64,000 bases of DNA from Acanthaster planci (GCF_001949145.1 NW_019091437.1:897566-961565); one strand, 5' to 3'; shown: positions 12,047 through 26,700, counted from the stretch's first letter. The notes: generated from the sequence alone by a model not told the origin. Translations and numbers: made by a program.

Positions 12047-12549
12047 TTAACATCTCTCCAAGGCAAAAATACATCTTGAAATACTGGGTTACTGTTACGA
12101 AGTCAAGCAACAACAAATCACAAAAGAAAGAACATTTAAAACTAGAAATTGCATTTGTGGACAAACACAAGCTGTTTGTGATGACGGTGATGACCGTCAT
12201 GTCACTGAATTATGTGAATTACCTGATCACAAGGTTATAACTGTCTTAAGCTGTTTAAGTCTGAAGGTTGCACCACAGGAATGCCTAACAACATCACTAC
12301 ATTTCATTTTCACGTATAGCAGGTACCTGTAAATACTCACAAGTTTTAACCCAATCCAGCGGACAGTATACAGGGTGTCCACGAAAAAAACAAAGCCCGA
12401 GGAAAGGGGTTAATATGCCCAAACCATGAGATATGATTATAATGTATAAGGATCTCCGAAAAGTAAAAGCAGTATTCTTTCTAATAATACCTTGATTGTA
12501 TCCTTCCTGCCATGCATGACTGAACACCATTGTCTTGAAAACGGGACAT

Positions 12550-13033
12550 CCGAACTCAGTTGTAACAGTTTCGATGCGTTCCGGCAGCCATTGAGCAAAC
12601 TCCCGTTTCCTCCTGAGCTCTCCACGCAAAGGCGGTGACGGATGTGCATTCGGTATGGATGGAACTGCAGGTCTGACTGCGTTATACGGTTAAACGAAGA
12701 ATGGGACAGTCCAAGTCCATTCCTCCTGCAACTGGTTCCCCTTGGCTGTTCGACAAGTTGCTGTCGAACTGCAGCAATGTTTTCAGGAGTTCGCACTGTT
12801 CGCCTCCTTCCTGAATGACCCTTATTCAAATTAAGATTTGTCCCATGTTCTCGGTATTTGCGCACATTTTCAAAGATGGTCGAATTTGCCGGTGGATCCC
12901 TATCAGGGAAGGCTTCCCTAAATGCAGCTTGGGTGGCTTGAAAGCTCTGGTTTTCAAGAAATTCACTCTTTGCTCTTTGGTAAGTTGCACCATGTCGCAG
13001 ACTTGTTGTCCTGCTTCGAACACTTTTCAACAC
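12550..13033 (-). pseudogene. Transposase remnant (DUF4817/helix-turn-helix, IS630-like)
   Basis: Minus-strand frames resemble the N-terminal DNA-binding part of IS630/mariner-like transposases common in invertebrate genomes. The frame starting at 13023 gives MVQLTKEQRVNFL; a second frame gives FLENQSFQATQAAFREAFPD, GRRRTVRTPENIAAVR and FNRITQSDLQFHPYRMHIRH; a third gives RRKREFAQWLPERIE. So at least two frameshifts separate the expected parts. The catalytic core is missing. Confidence 0.8.
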
Positions 13034-13189
13034 TGCACTGGCCTACCTTGGGGCAAGTCAACACATTTAAACCAGATTATTGCAACCTTTTGTTGTCACT
13101 TTAAACCAGGACAAGCATGACAGAGGACAACCTCATTCACTGGTTTATCCAAAGTGTTACAACTGAGTTCGGATGCCCCATTTTCAAGA

Positions 13190-13234
13190 NNNNNNNNNNN
13201 NNNNNNNNNNNNNNNNNNNNNNNNNNNNNNNNNN
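13190..13234. other. Assembly gap (45 N)
   Basis: Run of N inside the right arm of the mariner-like element. Gap length is probably nominal: the matching left arm has 162 bases between the subterminal repeat and the tip, the right arm only 64 including the N. Confidence 0.95.
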
Positions 13235-13255
13235 TTTTTTCTGGGACACCCTGTA

Positions 13256-14482
13256 CTTTTGAAGATATGGACCTTAAAACAACACACCCTAAAGGTAGTG
13301 TAACTTAACACCTAATGCGACGACAAACTTGTTTTAATCTATATAACACATCCCCGTCTAAGTGGATAGAATGTTTCAACTCAATCTGACCAGTACTTCT
13401 GTCAGAAGATAAACAGCGCACCTTGAATGAAGCATGCTCCTTTATTGTCATAACACTTCGTAGACAATTTACACCATTATATTCATACGACTCTTTTCAC
13501 AAAGGCAAGTTTAAGCTCCACTAAGTTCTTTTTAAAGTACTCCCCCTCAAAAGAGAAACGTTTGCATTATGTGGAAGTCTGTGCATGCATGTTCGGTTAC
13601 AGGCGTGTGATTGTGTACATGTACTGTACACTGTAGGCCTACCATGACATGTTTTTGATCTCATGACGAAGTGGCGTGAAAGTCGACAAAATGTCATGAT
13701 AAACTACCATGTAACCTTAAATCACGTCTTCTTGAAAATAAATTACATGTGCGTTACAATCTGAACGTAGCACTGGAGAAAAAATGGGTAAATATTCCAT
13801 TTCATACAGACCACTGTGCCAAGTTTGAAGAAAATCAAACTAAGATGATCATTGAAGCTTTTCATGGTGAAGGGGACAAATAAATAAAAAATAGAGGCTT
13901 GCGGTAGCACCGTGCATTGCAGGATACCGGTGTCTCTTTGTGAAGGGGGGGCCTACGTGTGGTTCTGGAAAGAACCGGGATCCGGGTACTCAACGTTTCT
14001 GAGAGTATGCTATAACGGAAAGGTACTCCCTCCTAAGTCAAGTTTAAACTGTGTAAAGCCTTGAAGAATGCCACTCTTTCTTGATCGACTGAATATCAGT
14101 GCACGTAGTTTTACAAACTGAAATAAATGGGATAGCCTATAACATGAGTATGTCAGTTATGTTATTTCGAACGGGTTTCAATATTGTAAATTACTTGAAA
14201 ACCCTATCTAAGATGGTTTTTGTAATTTTTGAACATTTGGGAAAATGGCAAATAGAATTTAACTTTAACGCCCCAAATCCTTTGCTCTGTATTCCATCAT
14301 GGAGCTCGTAATATGTTAATGTGTGTAACTGTAAGCAAAGAGTCTCTTTCACGGAAGGACGGACGTTTTGAATAAAAGGCCAACGGGTGAACATTCCTCT
14401 CCCCTGTAGTTGTTTGTGTGGATAAATACAGGCAACGTCACAGTTTAGCCGGGAAACAGTTACTTACGACCGAGCACCAAGC
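13256..14482. other. Intergenic region before P450 copy B
   Basis: No coding exon seen. Sequence is AT-rich with no obvious repeat family; the last ~150 bases are the presumed promoter and 5' UTR of copy B. Confidence 0.5.
14372..14379 (+). promoter_or_regulatory. Possible TATA-like element of P450 copy B
   Basis: ATAAAAGG lies 104 bases before the start codon, at a plausible distance for a short 5' UTR. Only a motif match; copy A has no equivalent that I can see. Confidence 0.25.
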
Positions 14483-14727
14483 ATGTACCGTTGCTGTCAG
14501 GTTTTCGGCAAATTTCTCCGCAACGACTTCTGCGGACCAGCCGCCCACTGGTCTCGCCCAAAGTCTAGATCTGTCCTCCAAGAGTTGACCAAGACCGAGG
14601 CGCCGCAGACTGTTAGACAGTTTGAGGAGATCCCCGGTCCCAGACTGTGGCCAATAGTTGGATGCCTACCTGACTATTTGACGAATGGCCTTAAAAACGA
14701 AGGCTTCCATAGGATGTGGGAAAAGAG
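14483..14727 (+). CDS. P450 copy B exon 1
   Basis: MYRCCQVFGKFLRNDF presequence, then arginine/serine-rich linker and hinge EEIPGPRLWPIVGCLPDY. Donor GTAAGC, phase 2 as in copy A. Confidence 0.88.
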
Positions 14728-17700
14728 GTAAGCTACTCAACCAGTTCGAGTTTAGGGTGAAGTAAGGGTTAGGAAGCATTACGTTAAAACAATCCTGGCA
14801 GTATGTTAATTTCGCTTCAGTGATGGGAACTAGACCCATATTACCTTCCCAGAAGAAATCAGCATGTTCTGTGAATACACGTACGTCAAAACTAATTTGT
14901 CATACACCTCACTATGAACATGAGCAATCCTTACGGCCAATGGCGGTATGACCGTCAAGCAAAATGAAAAATAAATAATAAGGGAATGTGTGCTTGAAGA
15001 GAATGGACGCGACCAATGCCTGAACTACAGCAGAGGGCATCATCAGCGTTCATTCTCCTGAGCCGGTGTGACGGTCTCATTTTTCGGGCATGCTCAGATT
15101 TGCGGGTAGTAAGCGAACACTGTCGAGGGACCCAAACTAGCACCCGGACATATGCGCAGTGAATCCCATTTTGGTTCACTTAGTTTCTGCACCACCATAG
15201 GCCTTCGATGGAAATATCGTTAGATGTGGCAAAGCGTGTCATGCTTGAACTTAAGATACAAGAAGAGACCTCACAGAACAAATGGTATCTGCGAAGTACA
15301 GTTCGAATCCTTCAGGGAAAACGGAATCCACAGAGAGGAGAATTTAGTCCCAGGCTAGGATCCAAGTACGGCAAGGTGGGGCGGAGTGACTTGTGACTAT
15401 CCAATAAAATAATGACGGCGGCATTTTGTAGAACGCGGCGAAAGCGCCTGCTCTTCGTTGTGGTTGTTCTGATAAGTAATTCAGCAATGGTAAATGCGCA
15501 TTGTGTGTACATGAAGTACTGAAAATTACATCCCGAGGTGGCTGTGATGAGTAAACTATGTGGATCAATATTCCACGCAAGCGACAGAACCGCGCCCACC
15601 TCCCTTTGAAAAAGGAGTTATTTTGCCCCACATTATAGTCCTACCAGCCGTTGGGGGTACATTACATCTTAATAATAGTATTCTTTTTAGTCTAACGGCT
15701 GACGCTTGCCCCCACTTTTAAAACCTTTCCGCCGCTGTTGGTATTCCCACGTACGTTCATGGTGGGCATTGCCAAGTGCGCGTGCGCTAGATTTGCACTT
15801 TTTGCACAATTATGGCACAGCAACAGACTACGGTTGATTGCAAAACGAGGCGTCATCTTTGTTAATGAATTAAAAATTAAATTTAAATAAACGGAGTTTT
15901 AATAATAAAACTATTCCTGACACATTCAAATTACATTGATCGTTTTTCAGTAGCACTGATTTTGTGCCCTGCTTAAAAAACTTAATGAAAAATGTGGGTT
16001 TTTATATAACCCCCAATTTGATTATTTTTCATCGAAAAAAATTGATTGTTGCCCCAATTTGATAAATATCTATTAAAAATGAGTTTTCCTGGTTATAAAA
16101 ACTAGATCCATATAAATTAGAACACTGTCTTAATCGACTGCACACAAATGATATAATCTATACCACTTATGAGAGAAGGGGGCCATACCAAGCAACGGTG
16201 GTCTCGTGTGCACAGGAAAATTGCGATTAAAAAGTCTTTTACAGAGCACGAAAAATCCGGCTTAGATTAGAAATTGATAGCAAAACGACTTAATGGCGTT
16301 TTCTGATGAAAAGCCTGACAACCTAAGAGAAAATTATCATCAAAGTCGCACCCCTGTACATTTCCAATGGCCTGCTCACACTTCTTGCCGCCAAGGCAAT
16401 TTGTGCATAATTATGAATTTATTAGTGAAAAGGTCTATAAACTTACCAGATAAATAGGTATGTTGCGGCAAAGTGCTCATTTATCCGGCGAGTTCTTCCG
16501 GAAATCCGAGTACGCCTGAAGAATGAGACTGTGACACCGGTCTTAGGCCAAAACGTCAGTTTAAGACTGACAAATACATATTTATTACCATTCATAAATA
16601 CCATTATAGTCAGAGAGTCGATACAAATCCATATACGATAATTTTCCAGGAATTTTTCCAAGAACTTTACTTCTGTTTCCCAAACACCTCCATCCATTTG
16701 ATCGTAATATTCCTTGTGCAAGTAGTCCAGGAGAGTCCCTCTGTATCTAGTTCGGGAGTGTGACGTCACTTCAGTTTAAACCACGCCCACTGCACACGTG
16801 CAGTGCACATAGGGTTACTTGCATTGATCACCTTTTATGTGGAACCATGGAACTGGAAGTTAACGTACAACTTCAGGAATCGACCGGGGGGGGGAGCCTG
16901 CAAATCGTGACGCGCCGTCCGCCTTTGTGACAAAGTCACTTACGAACCGGAGGATTTGGCTCGCGCGTGGCGAGTTCTGCGTGCCGCGCGCACACAGACT
17001 CTTGACCAATAGGAATGGATTTAACTGTTGCGTATCCAGGTGCCTCAGCTTTTCTATGCAGCGGGCATTATCAAATGTTAATACACGGTCACGTTGTATG
17101 TTGTTGAATAGGGAGACTGTCTGAGGTAGGGTATTTATGAATGAATGTCAATTACTGTCATTGCAATAATTATTTGATAAGGTCACGGACTGAACGCCTA
17201 TTTGCACAGATTTGAAACAGTCATTAGGTTTTAATGTGCAACGTCGGAATGAATCGTAGGAAATCACTACATTGGGTGAATATTTCAAGGAAAAATTCCC
17301 GATAAACTAGATAGGTTTGCGGTAGCACTATGGATTTATCTTTTTTCAGTATGTTGGGCTCTGAAAACAACCAGTGGTACTTTATATATCCATGGTGCCA
17401 TCGCAAACCTGTCAAGTTTACTTGCTACCTCAACCATGAAAAGCGTCAAACCTCAATAAATACTCGTTTGAATAAAATCCTCGTGTCTCCTAAGAATTCA
17501 AATATTATTTTTTTTTGACAGTGAAACAGACTTTTTACTGAGCGGCTGTTCTGTACACGTTGGGATAAAATAATCATTCAATAACTTTGGATCGATGTTC
17601 AAACAATCAGATATATTCCGGCGTTGTACGATACAATTTATTCCATCCAGTTACTAAACTATACCAAGAATAAAGAATTGACGTTGCCAAGAACATGCAT

Positions 17701-20700
17701 CATTCATTCGCCAACACTAGATTTGTGTAAACACTAGCAATCCTACTACCTCAAAAAATCTAACCTTGAAATTTGCATCAGAATAAAGGGCGACCAAGTG
17801 AACTGCGTATTGTACATGGCTTTATGACTCCAAACTTGACAACGAGCTTCTTTCAAGTAGTGGCACTCGTGCACTTGTCAAGCGTGGTACGCTAAAACCC
17901 TATAGAGTACTGAAGTGTGACGTCACTTTGAACAGGACATTGCAGAGCAAACGAATGGAGCGTGTGCGCGTGTTAGCATTATACTCTACACAGTAATGTA
18001 ATGTAACTGACGGGGGTGTTAAAGCGATCTATTTCGCATAATATCCGGACTTATGTCGCTTCAGGCTGCATCCGAATCTGTTGTCTAGAGCTAGGTCTGG
18101 GTCTTCCCTCCATTGGAGATGTGCAAAGACGAATAGACAATAGACCTAGCCGTAGCTCTGGAAGCCTGTTTCGGACACGGCCTAAGGTGCTTGGTGAAAG
18201 ATGTGTACAAGCCTATATATATACTCCAGCCGACTGAAAGAAAAAATCTCATGTTAAGTGAGGAATATTTAAGTTTCCATACATGTTTTCTTTACGAAAA
18301 TGTTGACCTGCTTCGAAAGGCAATGAAAGGGGTACGAAAATAAAGCAGACATAATTACTTCAATCTTAAATGAAGTATTGCTTGGACGGCTGCTTCTCAT
18401 TTTATCGTTTAGTTCTACGTAATGTAAGTTATTACATGTGAACCCCAATCAGGTACGAGGAGTTTGGAAAGGAGAGCAAGATAGTGGCGGAGCGAGTGTT
18501 TCATCGTCAGTGGGTCAACGTCTACTCACCGGCCATCATAAAGCAGGTGTTTGCCCAAGAGGGCAAGTATCCCGACAGGCCCTCTTTTGAGTCACTCAAG
18601 TCAGTACGTCAGAAACAACTGGGTCATTTGGGAATTCCAGCTGAGTAAGGCTCTTTAACTAGAATGAGGTTCATTTGCTTGTATATTATTGGGTAGTTTG
18701 AGAATCATCTCTTCAAGTTGTCAAGGAAACATGCAGCGCCTCTGAAACAAACGTCTAAAATATGTCAGCATGCGAATTCTGCATAACCGCGCGCACTAAC
18801 CAATAACATTGATTTTCGAAACGGCGACGCCATCCTAAGTAGAAATCTGCTGAACCATTGATTAGTTGATAGGTGTCATCTGACCACTCTTGAAGATTCA
18901 AGGTGCTGGCGTCCGAGGAATACGCGTGAGTAAGTAATTCAATTTAAAGCTCAAATACGTATTGTATAGGCATAATCGGCTTGCACCACATTAGCGGGTG
19001 GTGTGGAAAGAACTTTGTCGTGCGGTGCCATGTATTCCTTATATGTCATTTGTTTCGCCAATTGCGGCCTGTACTTTGTAATATATGGCTGCTGATTGGT
19101 CAAAATTCTGGAGGTCAAAGGGGCGATGTCTTTCATAATTGTAATTTCTGAAATTTACTCACATACGTTAAAGATTGGGGGACTATTCACTCTAAAAACT
19201 CCCGGGTCAGATTGACCCAGAATCGGGTCCCATTTGGCGTGACCTTTTTCTGGGTCAAAAATGATTCCCTTTCGAATCGTATTTGACCCTTTCCGGGTGA
19301 TTATTTGACTCGGAAAATGGTCACACCGAATGGGACCCAATTCTGGGTCAATCTGACCCGGGAGTTTTTAGAGTGTAGGCCTATGCACACAGACGAGCGA
19401 AAGCAGCCATGGTGGAAAGTGACATACCAGTACCACATATGTAGTATTTTACACAAAAGGCAAAAACCTGCTCGGGTTGAAATCACTGTTGTTAACTTTC
19501 GACAACAGCAACAGGAAAAGTAGCTAAACCTTGCCAGTCAATCCATAACGTCATCTAACAAGAAAGCCCAGTGACTTGAACTAATGCACTATCGCAGCAG
19601 CGGAGCACTTAAAAAAAATAAAATTGTATTATTTTAGGACATGCATCGCAAGAAGAAAGATGATACGGATAACTATTTCGTTCATATACGGATGACTATT
19701 TTGTACGTACGGTTTCGTACATGAATGAACTTGGGCAATTACGCCTTGAGCAGAAGCGCTTCCTGATCCCTTGAAAAGAGCCATACTGGTTGGTGCACTG
19801 TCCTAATTCAAGGCAAATTCTCCACCGGGCCGAGGCGCTTTAAAAATACCCCTACAGTTTCTTTTGAAAAAAAAAGTGGGATTGCGTAAATATGGCCCAG
19901 GATCAACTCCCTAGATTAAGGGGTTCCCATCCGAGGGCAAAGCAAACAAACATTCTGCTGACAAATTGTCTGAAGAGCCTGAGAAGTGGAGGGTTGTCAC
20001 TTGAAAAAATTTGGTTTAGGCTCAGGAACGTTCACTTTTTGAGTGGATAATTCAAAAACTAATTGGATAATTAAAAACCTACTCGGTTATCGTACTAAAC
20101 TTTCAAAATTTATTGAAATCTGAAGGACCTGGCGATACATTTTTTGTTTGAGAGGCCTCAGGGACTTCAGTTTCCTGCAACGGGGCTCCGAACTTTGTTG
20201 ATTTTACTCTGTTTTCAATGGGGCTTGAATTTCAGTTAGTGCAGTGAAACCTTTGATACACAATGTTTGTTTCCTTGGTCGCAACTTGTACGCAACGCAA
20301 CATGCTTCTCAGTGGAGTTTCCGTTGCAAGGAAAATTGCGCTGGGAACAATAAACTTAGTCTGGTTCCTTAACCAAAGATTCCCTGACATCTTTTGATAA
20401 ATTCTTAGGTTAGGTATCACCCACGGTGAGAAACAGATCATGACGCAACATGTCAAGGGTCACAAGGAAAAGCCTGGGTGGGTCCTATGTATATATGCAA
20501 GCTGTTAGTGTAGACGCTCACTTTGAAAACATGCAAGAAACTAAAAAAAAGCCCCCTCCCAAAAAAAAAGCGTGGGAACGGAGCAACATTGTTTTGCGCG
20601 GACCAACAAGCAAATGAAAAACTACATGTTTATTTCATTATGCATATAGACGACCGGATTCTATAGGATTGTGATCACGGTTTGATTGTATTGTGTACGC

Positions 20701-23700
20701 ATGTGGTGAGCAGGAACGGCGAGCGCTGGAAGAAGGGACGGAGTCTTTGGAACAACCGTGTGCTCCGGCCCAAGGCTGTGGAAGACTACATTCCCCGTAT
20801 CAACGACGTCGTCGATGACTTCGTTGAGCACATTCGCCAGTTAGTAACTGCTGGGCCGCGAGAAATTGACGGAAAACAGCTTAAGCCTGGGGAGGTGCCA
20901 AATCTTCTGACAGAATTCATGAAATGCGGTCTGGAAAGTGAGTCACCTTTCACCTTTCGATCAAAGACATTACAGAACAAACAGTCGAGGTTGCACTTCA
21001 CATCCTCAATGAATACACCTTTAGTTAACTATGTGGAGATAGAGAAATGACATAGCAATTAATTGGTAGAGGCCGATACAATGCACAATGGTCTTAAATG
21101 CTTGAGTGGAGGGAAGGGTGTAAACCCAACAGATTCACTGACTACCCTAAACATAGGTAACGAGGGGTTTTTTTTAATTCGAGATTTAACCATAAAAGAA
21201 TTATATATTGAAGTGGGCCTGTCACATTGTATAATCGACCAATTTTATGTAGTGATGGGATCGATTGCACTGAGTAAGCGTCTCGGGGGGATCCGACCGG
21301 GTCTCGATCTTGACTTGGACGCACATCGTTTCGTGTCTGAAAACGTTCAGATGATGCTCCATGTGACGAAGCTGGAGCAGACCACGTTTCCACTCTACAG
21401 GTCCTTTCCAAGTAAGAGGTACCAAGCCATGAAGAGACACTGGCTGAATGCGTGCGCCATAGCATCCAAACTCATGGAAGAATACGCTGACCGAATGAAC
21501 GTGAGACATTATTTTTTTTTCAAACAAACACAGCCCCCTCCCTTAAATTAATCAAAACAGACTGTAATCGAACGATAAAAGAAAAAGATGAGTCTTGAGG
21601 ACATGGGTAAAATGACAGTACAACTGACTATTGCATAATTTAAAATATTTTAAATTAGTACACATAAACGTATAGGTGATCTTTCATTTACGCAAACAGA
21701 TTTTTTAAATGAAGGCCGAGAAGGAGGTCTATCCAGAGAAACCACTGTAATAGGCCTACATCCACAGAGTATTTTACTACTCAGTGGTATACAAGTGTAA
21801 CCATCAATCTCCATTACAAAGACTGGATTGGACACGCGAACGCTGACTCATATGGTGAGGATTCGAAAACGTGGACAGCTTGGCGGTGGGGGTTTGCGGC
21901 ATTTCGCGCATGCGTATTTATAACAGCGGTATGTTAGGAGGTCGTTTAAATCAGCCTTGGAGATAAAATGCACCATTAAACGTCTTAGCTCGGAAATATG
22001 CTTTAGCAAAGATGTCTAAGGGACGGAGCGAAAAGAAGGGGTGTATGTTTGAATTTTGATATAGGCCCTATATTGCAGACACATTAATCAGCTCGAATTA
22101 GGTGTAATATCTGTGGGGCTGTTTTCTATTCGTCTTGTTCCTGAAAATTCGGATCAATATGAATCAAAGTACTTCCCGTATAAATATTTTATCATAATGC
22201 AGTTGAATGAATTTACTCAGTGAATAAGTGCAATCTGAGTATTTATGTTTAAATTTTACAAATTAATGGAAAGAGCCGGGGACTCTTTCAATTATATTTT
22301 TCTATAGACTAATTTACAAACAATTGAAAATATATATATATATATAGAAGCAGGACAGAAAACAGAGGAATTTCATTGTGGAGTTCAGATATTTTCATAC
22401 TTTTTTCTTTCTCAGTAGCGACGAAAAGCAAAGCTATATGACATATAGTTGACATATAGTATACAAGTTGACAGCACCCTGACATGTAATACAAAAGGCA
22501 CACTATATCGGATACAAAGGTTTTTTCTTTCTTTATGCACACTATTTTATTACAGATTGCAGGTCTATAAAATGTAACGCCTTTGAATTTGATACATTAA
22601 AGAAAACATCTCCAAATATTTAAATAATTTCTTCGCCAACTAATTGTTACATAATGAAATCCATGTTTCCAGATTTGGCAATTATATGGAAGCAATAACA
22701 GAATCCTGAGAGAGTAAAAACAGCAGTATTTACATTAAAAAGTTATTTTCAACTTAAATGAACATGGACATTAAAAATCGGCATAATGGACCAAACAAAC
22801 TAATAATCTCACACATGGGCAAAATTAAGGACATTATGCATCAGCTAGATCACTTGGATTAAAAAAAAAACAGAAACGTACGACTAGAAGGCTCGTGCAG
22901 CTGCGCAGTTACCGACAGTCCGGACAGAGGGTGTCCAATTGCTTTGCAAGTCCGAACAATTTTCCAGCAGCTTTCCCTTTAAAAAGTGAGAGAAACTGGA
23001 GCAAGAAACTCTTCAGCCAGACTAATTTCCCCATGCGCAGCATACGTGTCATGTACGCGCCGGTCTGGAGCGACGACCGCAATTTAAACTTTCAAACCCT
23101 CACCGATGAAACGCGTGCTTGCACAAGATGGAGGGCGCCGTGACTTATCCAGTCTTTGTAATGGAGATCAATGTATAGTAATATTAGTTATCACACGAGC
23201 GCTCGTGGAACACAGAAATAATGTAGTCCCTCTGTGTCTCATATACCACGAGGCCGAAGATTCTGTGTTCTGCTCGCACTCTTGTGATAATTAATACTAC
23301 ATAGGCCTATATATGAAGAAACAAAGATAACGCCCTTAATAGAGAAACAAAGAAAGGAAATATTTCTAATGTACTTGTATTCTAATAATCTTTGACGCAA
23401 CAGCAGTATAAGCAAAGATTTCCAAAATCACTTTTGAGCAGTAGGCCTAAGCATTCTTTGTCGTGTTCACTTCTACCCAATCATAGGACACCCTTGACAG
23501 TGAGGACTTTACAGACAGTATGGCTCCCGACATTTACTCCTATTTTCTAGCCAAGAACACACCAGCCAAGGAGCTTCTTGGGTATATGCTGGATCTACTC
23601 ACAGCCAATCTGGACACAGTAAGTTTCAGCGATCTTAGAAGGAATGCTGGTTTTTGTTCTCGACCATAACTTATCGCCAAAAGATGGCACAATCTCAAAT

Positions 23701-26700
23701 AAACCGCTATCACACACGCCACTACCACATATACTAAATTAATACTATCACAATAACACAGGGCCTAATGCAAAACTACAACTTTCCAAGCTAACAGTGA
23801 TAACGCTTTAGAAAGCTAAACGCTGTCGCGCGGTCCTCAACGACGCACAAATTTCAATATTGCGGCCATAAATGATATTCTTTTTCTCTGAACAAAATAT
23901 CTTCCAAAAAAACCCCAGATCCACCAAGTTGACCATTGACACCAAAGTGGTCTCATAATGCTATGTAAAGATGTGAAATTGAGTGTAAATTTAAACACAC
24001 AAAATAAACTCTAAAATCTTAAAATGGATATAGCGTCCTCTTGTGATACAACACGACCAACCATGATGTCTCTGTGTTCAATATAACGTCAGCAAGGCGA
24101 ACGATAAAGTTTGCCACCATTGGAACCCCTGTGAAGAGCTAATCCTTACTCTGTGTTTCGTCAATACAATCTCAATGGACACGAAACTAATACAATATCG
24201 AACTTTAAACAGATGTCAAACTCAATGAACATGCTGCTGTACTGCATAGCGAACAACCCTCACGTCCAGGAGAAACTGTACAGTGAGGTTAGTGAGGTTC
24301 TTCAGGGAGGCAGAGTAACGGCCGATAAGTTGAAGGATCTGAGGTACCTGAAATGTTGTGTCAAGGAATCAAGCAGGTTCGTGAAGTTTTTCCCGTCTTG
24401 AGAGTCCCATTTTCACGCGAGGGCAGGACTATGAAATTTTGGGGGAATGACACGAATTTTCTCAACATTGTGCAATCAGCATTATAGGCCAACATGTAAT
24501 TTGGTAGTACAGGCATAGTATGGTGTAGGTATCGTGAGAAAAGTCCTGTCAGACTCTGTTACCTCGATAACCTTTGATGAAGCTTACAAGGCTGACACGG
24601 AAGTAACGCTGAGATCAAACTTAATTCGTGCGAAGAAGTACAAGCAAGATGAACTTTACTTTGTGCACGACGTACACATCAGCCCCAGTTAATTAAGAAA
24701 AGCCATACAAACGCCGTTAACGACTTCTGTTAAATTTATCTTGCCGCCAACGTTAGAATATTCATGACGGTCCCCGGAACAGCACGTGTTCTCGACCATG
24801 ACATCGTAATAAACGGCTACAATGTTCCAAAAGGAGTAAGTTTGCAGTAATATTGCTGCGGTACACATTGGTATCATTCTACATAAAAGTACGGTAAATC
24901 AAGTTAAACAGCAACCCAACGGTGGTGAAAAAAATGGGGAATACAGTTTAATATACTCACGCCACGCAGAAATGCTTGTCGATTACATACCACAGTGGAA
25001 ACGAAAAACATCATGACCTTGCAGGACCTGGTTTCGTATATATGTTTTCGTACAAAGGCCTGCACGCCTTAGCTGCCAGTCTGGCCTGACACTTTTTTTC
25101 GGAATATAACAACAACATAAGAAACATTGAAAGCATCTGTCCTTCACTCTGAACTTACCAAGCCATATTTATCAAATGATCTTGGTCTCCTTCACCGCCT
25201 CGCTCCCCAGCAGTGGGCCCATCGTCAGCCCGATAGGGATCCCGTCGGCGCTCCGGTGGTACGATGGGTTCAAAGCCGTAAGGCTCTGCGCCTCGTACTT
25301 GGGACAGTGTGTAACTGCAACTGCACATGTGTTACTAGACTACGTGTAATTATGTGCATTGACGTGTCGCGCAGGCTCAGTGCGTACATTGCATCAGACG
25401 GAGAACCGTTTCCACGGTGCTATGTCGACAAAATCCTGGAAAAGTCATATTCATAAGATGCCAATGAAGCTATGACGATACGCTCCTTTCACGAAAGCTG
25501 GCGTGGCGCTCGGCAGAACTGGATTTTTTAAACCAAAAATATTGCTGAATCCCGGTTTATGTGGCATTGATATCTATAATGGATCCAAGTAAACATACTA
25601 CGGCCAGATGTCTTATTTTCTTCCACCGTTGGGGTTGCTCTTTAACTGAACGCACTTCTAGTGCCTAAAAACATACTGGTCCTCACTCCTTCGCCTGTTG
25701 AAGATTTCAGGACTGTCAGGGTGAAGGTCTGAAAATTCCAAGTTCTTTATACTCCGTAAAAGTCGTCGACTGGAAAATATTTGGCAACGTTATTTTGACT
25801 GACAACTGTTCGAAATGACCTCTGTTAATGGCAAAAACTAGTTTTGCTAACAATAAACTTCTTGAAAAAGCACTGAGAACTGAATATATTCAACTGATAT
25901 ATTGACTACCGAAAGCCAAAAAGTATTTTCCTCAATGAAATACGTAAATAAGTAAAAAGCAAATTTCCATACAGTGCTAATGCTGACAAAGACTAAATTT
26001 AATTGGCCCATCGTGATCACATTTTATTTCATTTTGTTGCATTCAATCACAATAGACCCAGATTAACATGTGCTTCCAAGTCATGTGTAAGGATCCGGAG
26101 ATTTTCGAGGAGCCCAACGAATACAGACCGGAGCGTTGGCTTGATGTTCGTAAGGCCCCAGACATGGCATTTTCACATCTCCCCTTTGGATTCGGCCCCC
26201 GCAGCTGTGTGGGAAGAAGGCTGGTCGACCAGGAAATGTACATTTTGCTTGCCAACGTAAGTAAAACTCAATCTTGGATGTTAGTGTTAATTCCATTGTC
26301 AACTGCCTCATCGATTCAGCTATCATTAGCGTCACAACCACATTTATCGTAACCCTGGATTGATAATTAAGTAGGCCCTATATAATGTACACAAATCTAT
26401 TCCTATCCCACTCATTATGAGATAAAAACTACAGAAACGATTTCATTCCAGGTTTAAAATTCCTGAAAGTAACTCACTAAAATTAAACATAAAAAATGCA
26501 AGACACATCAAAAAGGGATTAGAATACATGAAAAGCTAACCCATAACTATCTATGAAAAATTAAAACCAAACCAAACCAAACCAAACCAAACCAAACCAA
26601 ACCAAACCAAACCAAACCAAAAACCTTGATATTGCCAGCACTGTACTCCAGATTTTCAGAGGTAAATTTGAGATACTGGAAGAAAAAGTTTCCTTTTCCC

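Larger units (their letters stand above)
12371..13253 (-). mobile_element. Decayed mariner/IS630-type transposon
   Basis: Ends are CAGGGTGTCC at 12371 and its inverse GGACACCCTG at 13253, each flanked by TA (12369-12370 and 13254-13255), the target duplication of Tc1/mariner/IS630 elements. Inside is a minus-strand transposase remnant and a second, subterminal inverted repeat (12533-12566 with 13156-13189). The right side contains the 45-base gap, so the true length may exceed 883 bases. Non-functional because of frameshifts and loss of a recognisable DDE catalytic domain. Confidence 0.85.
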
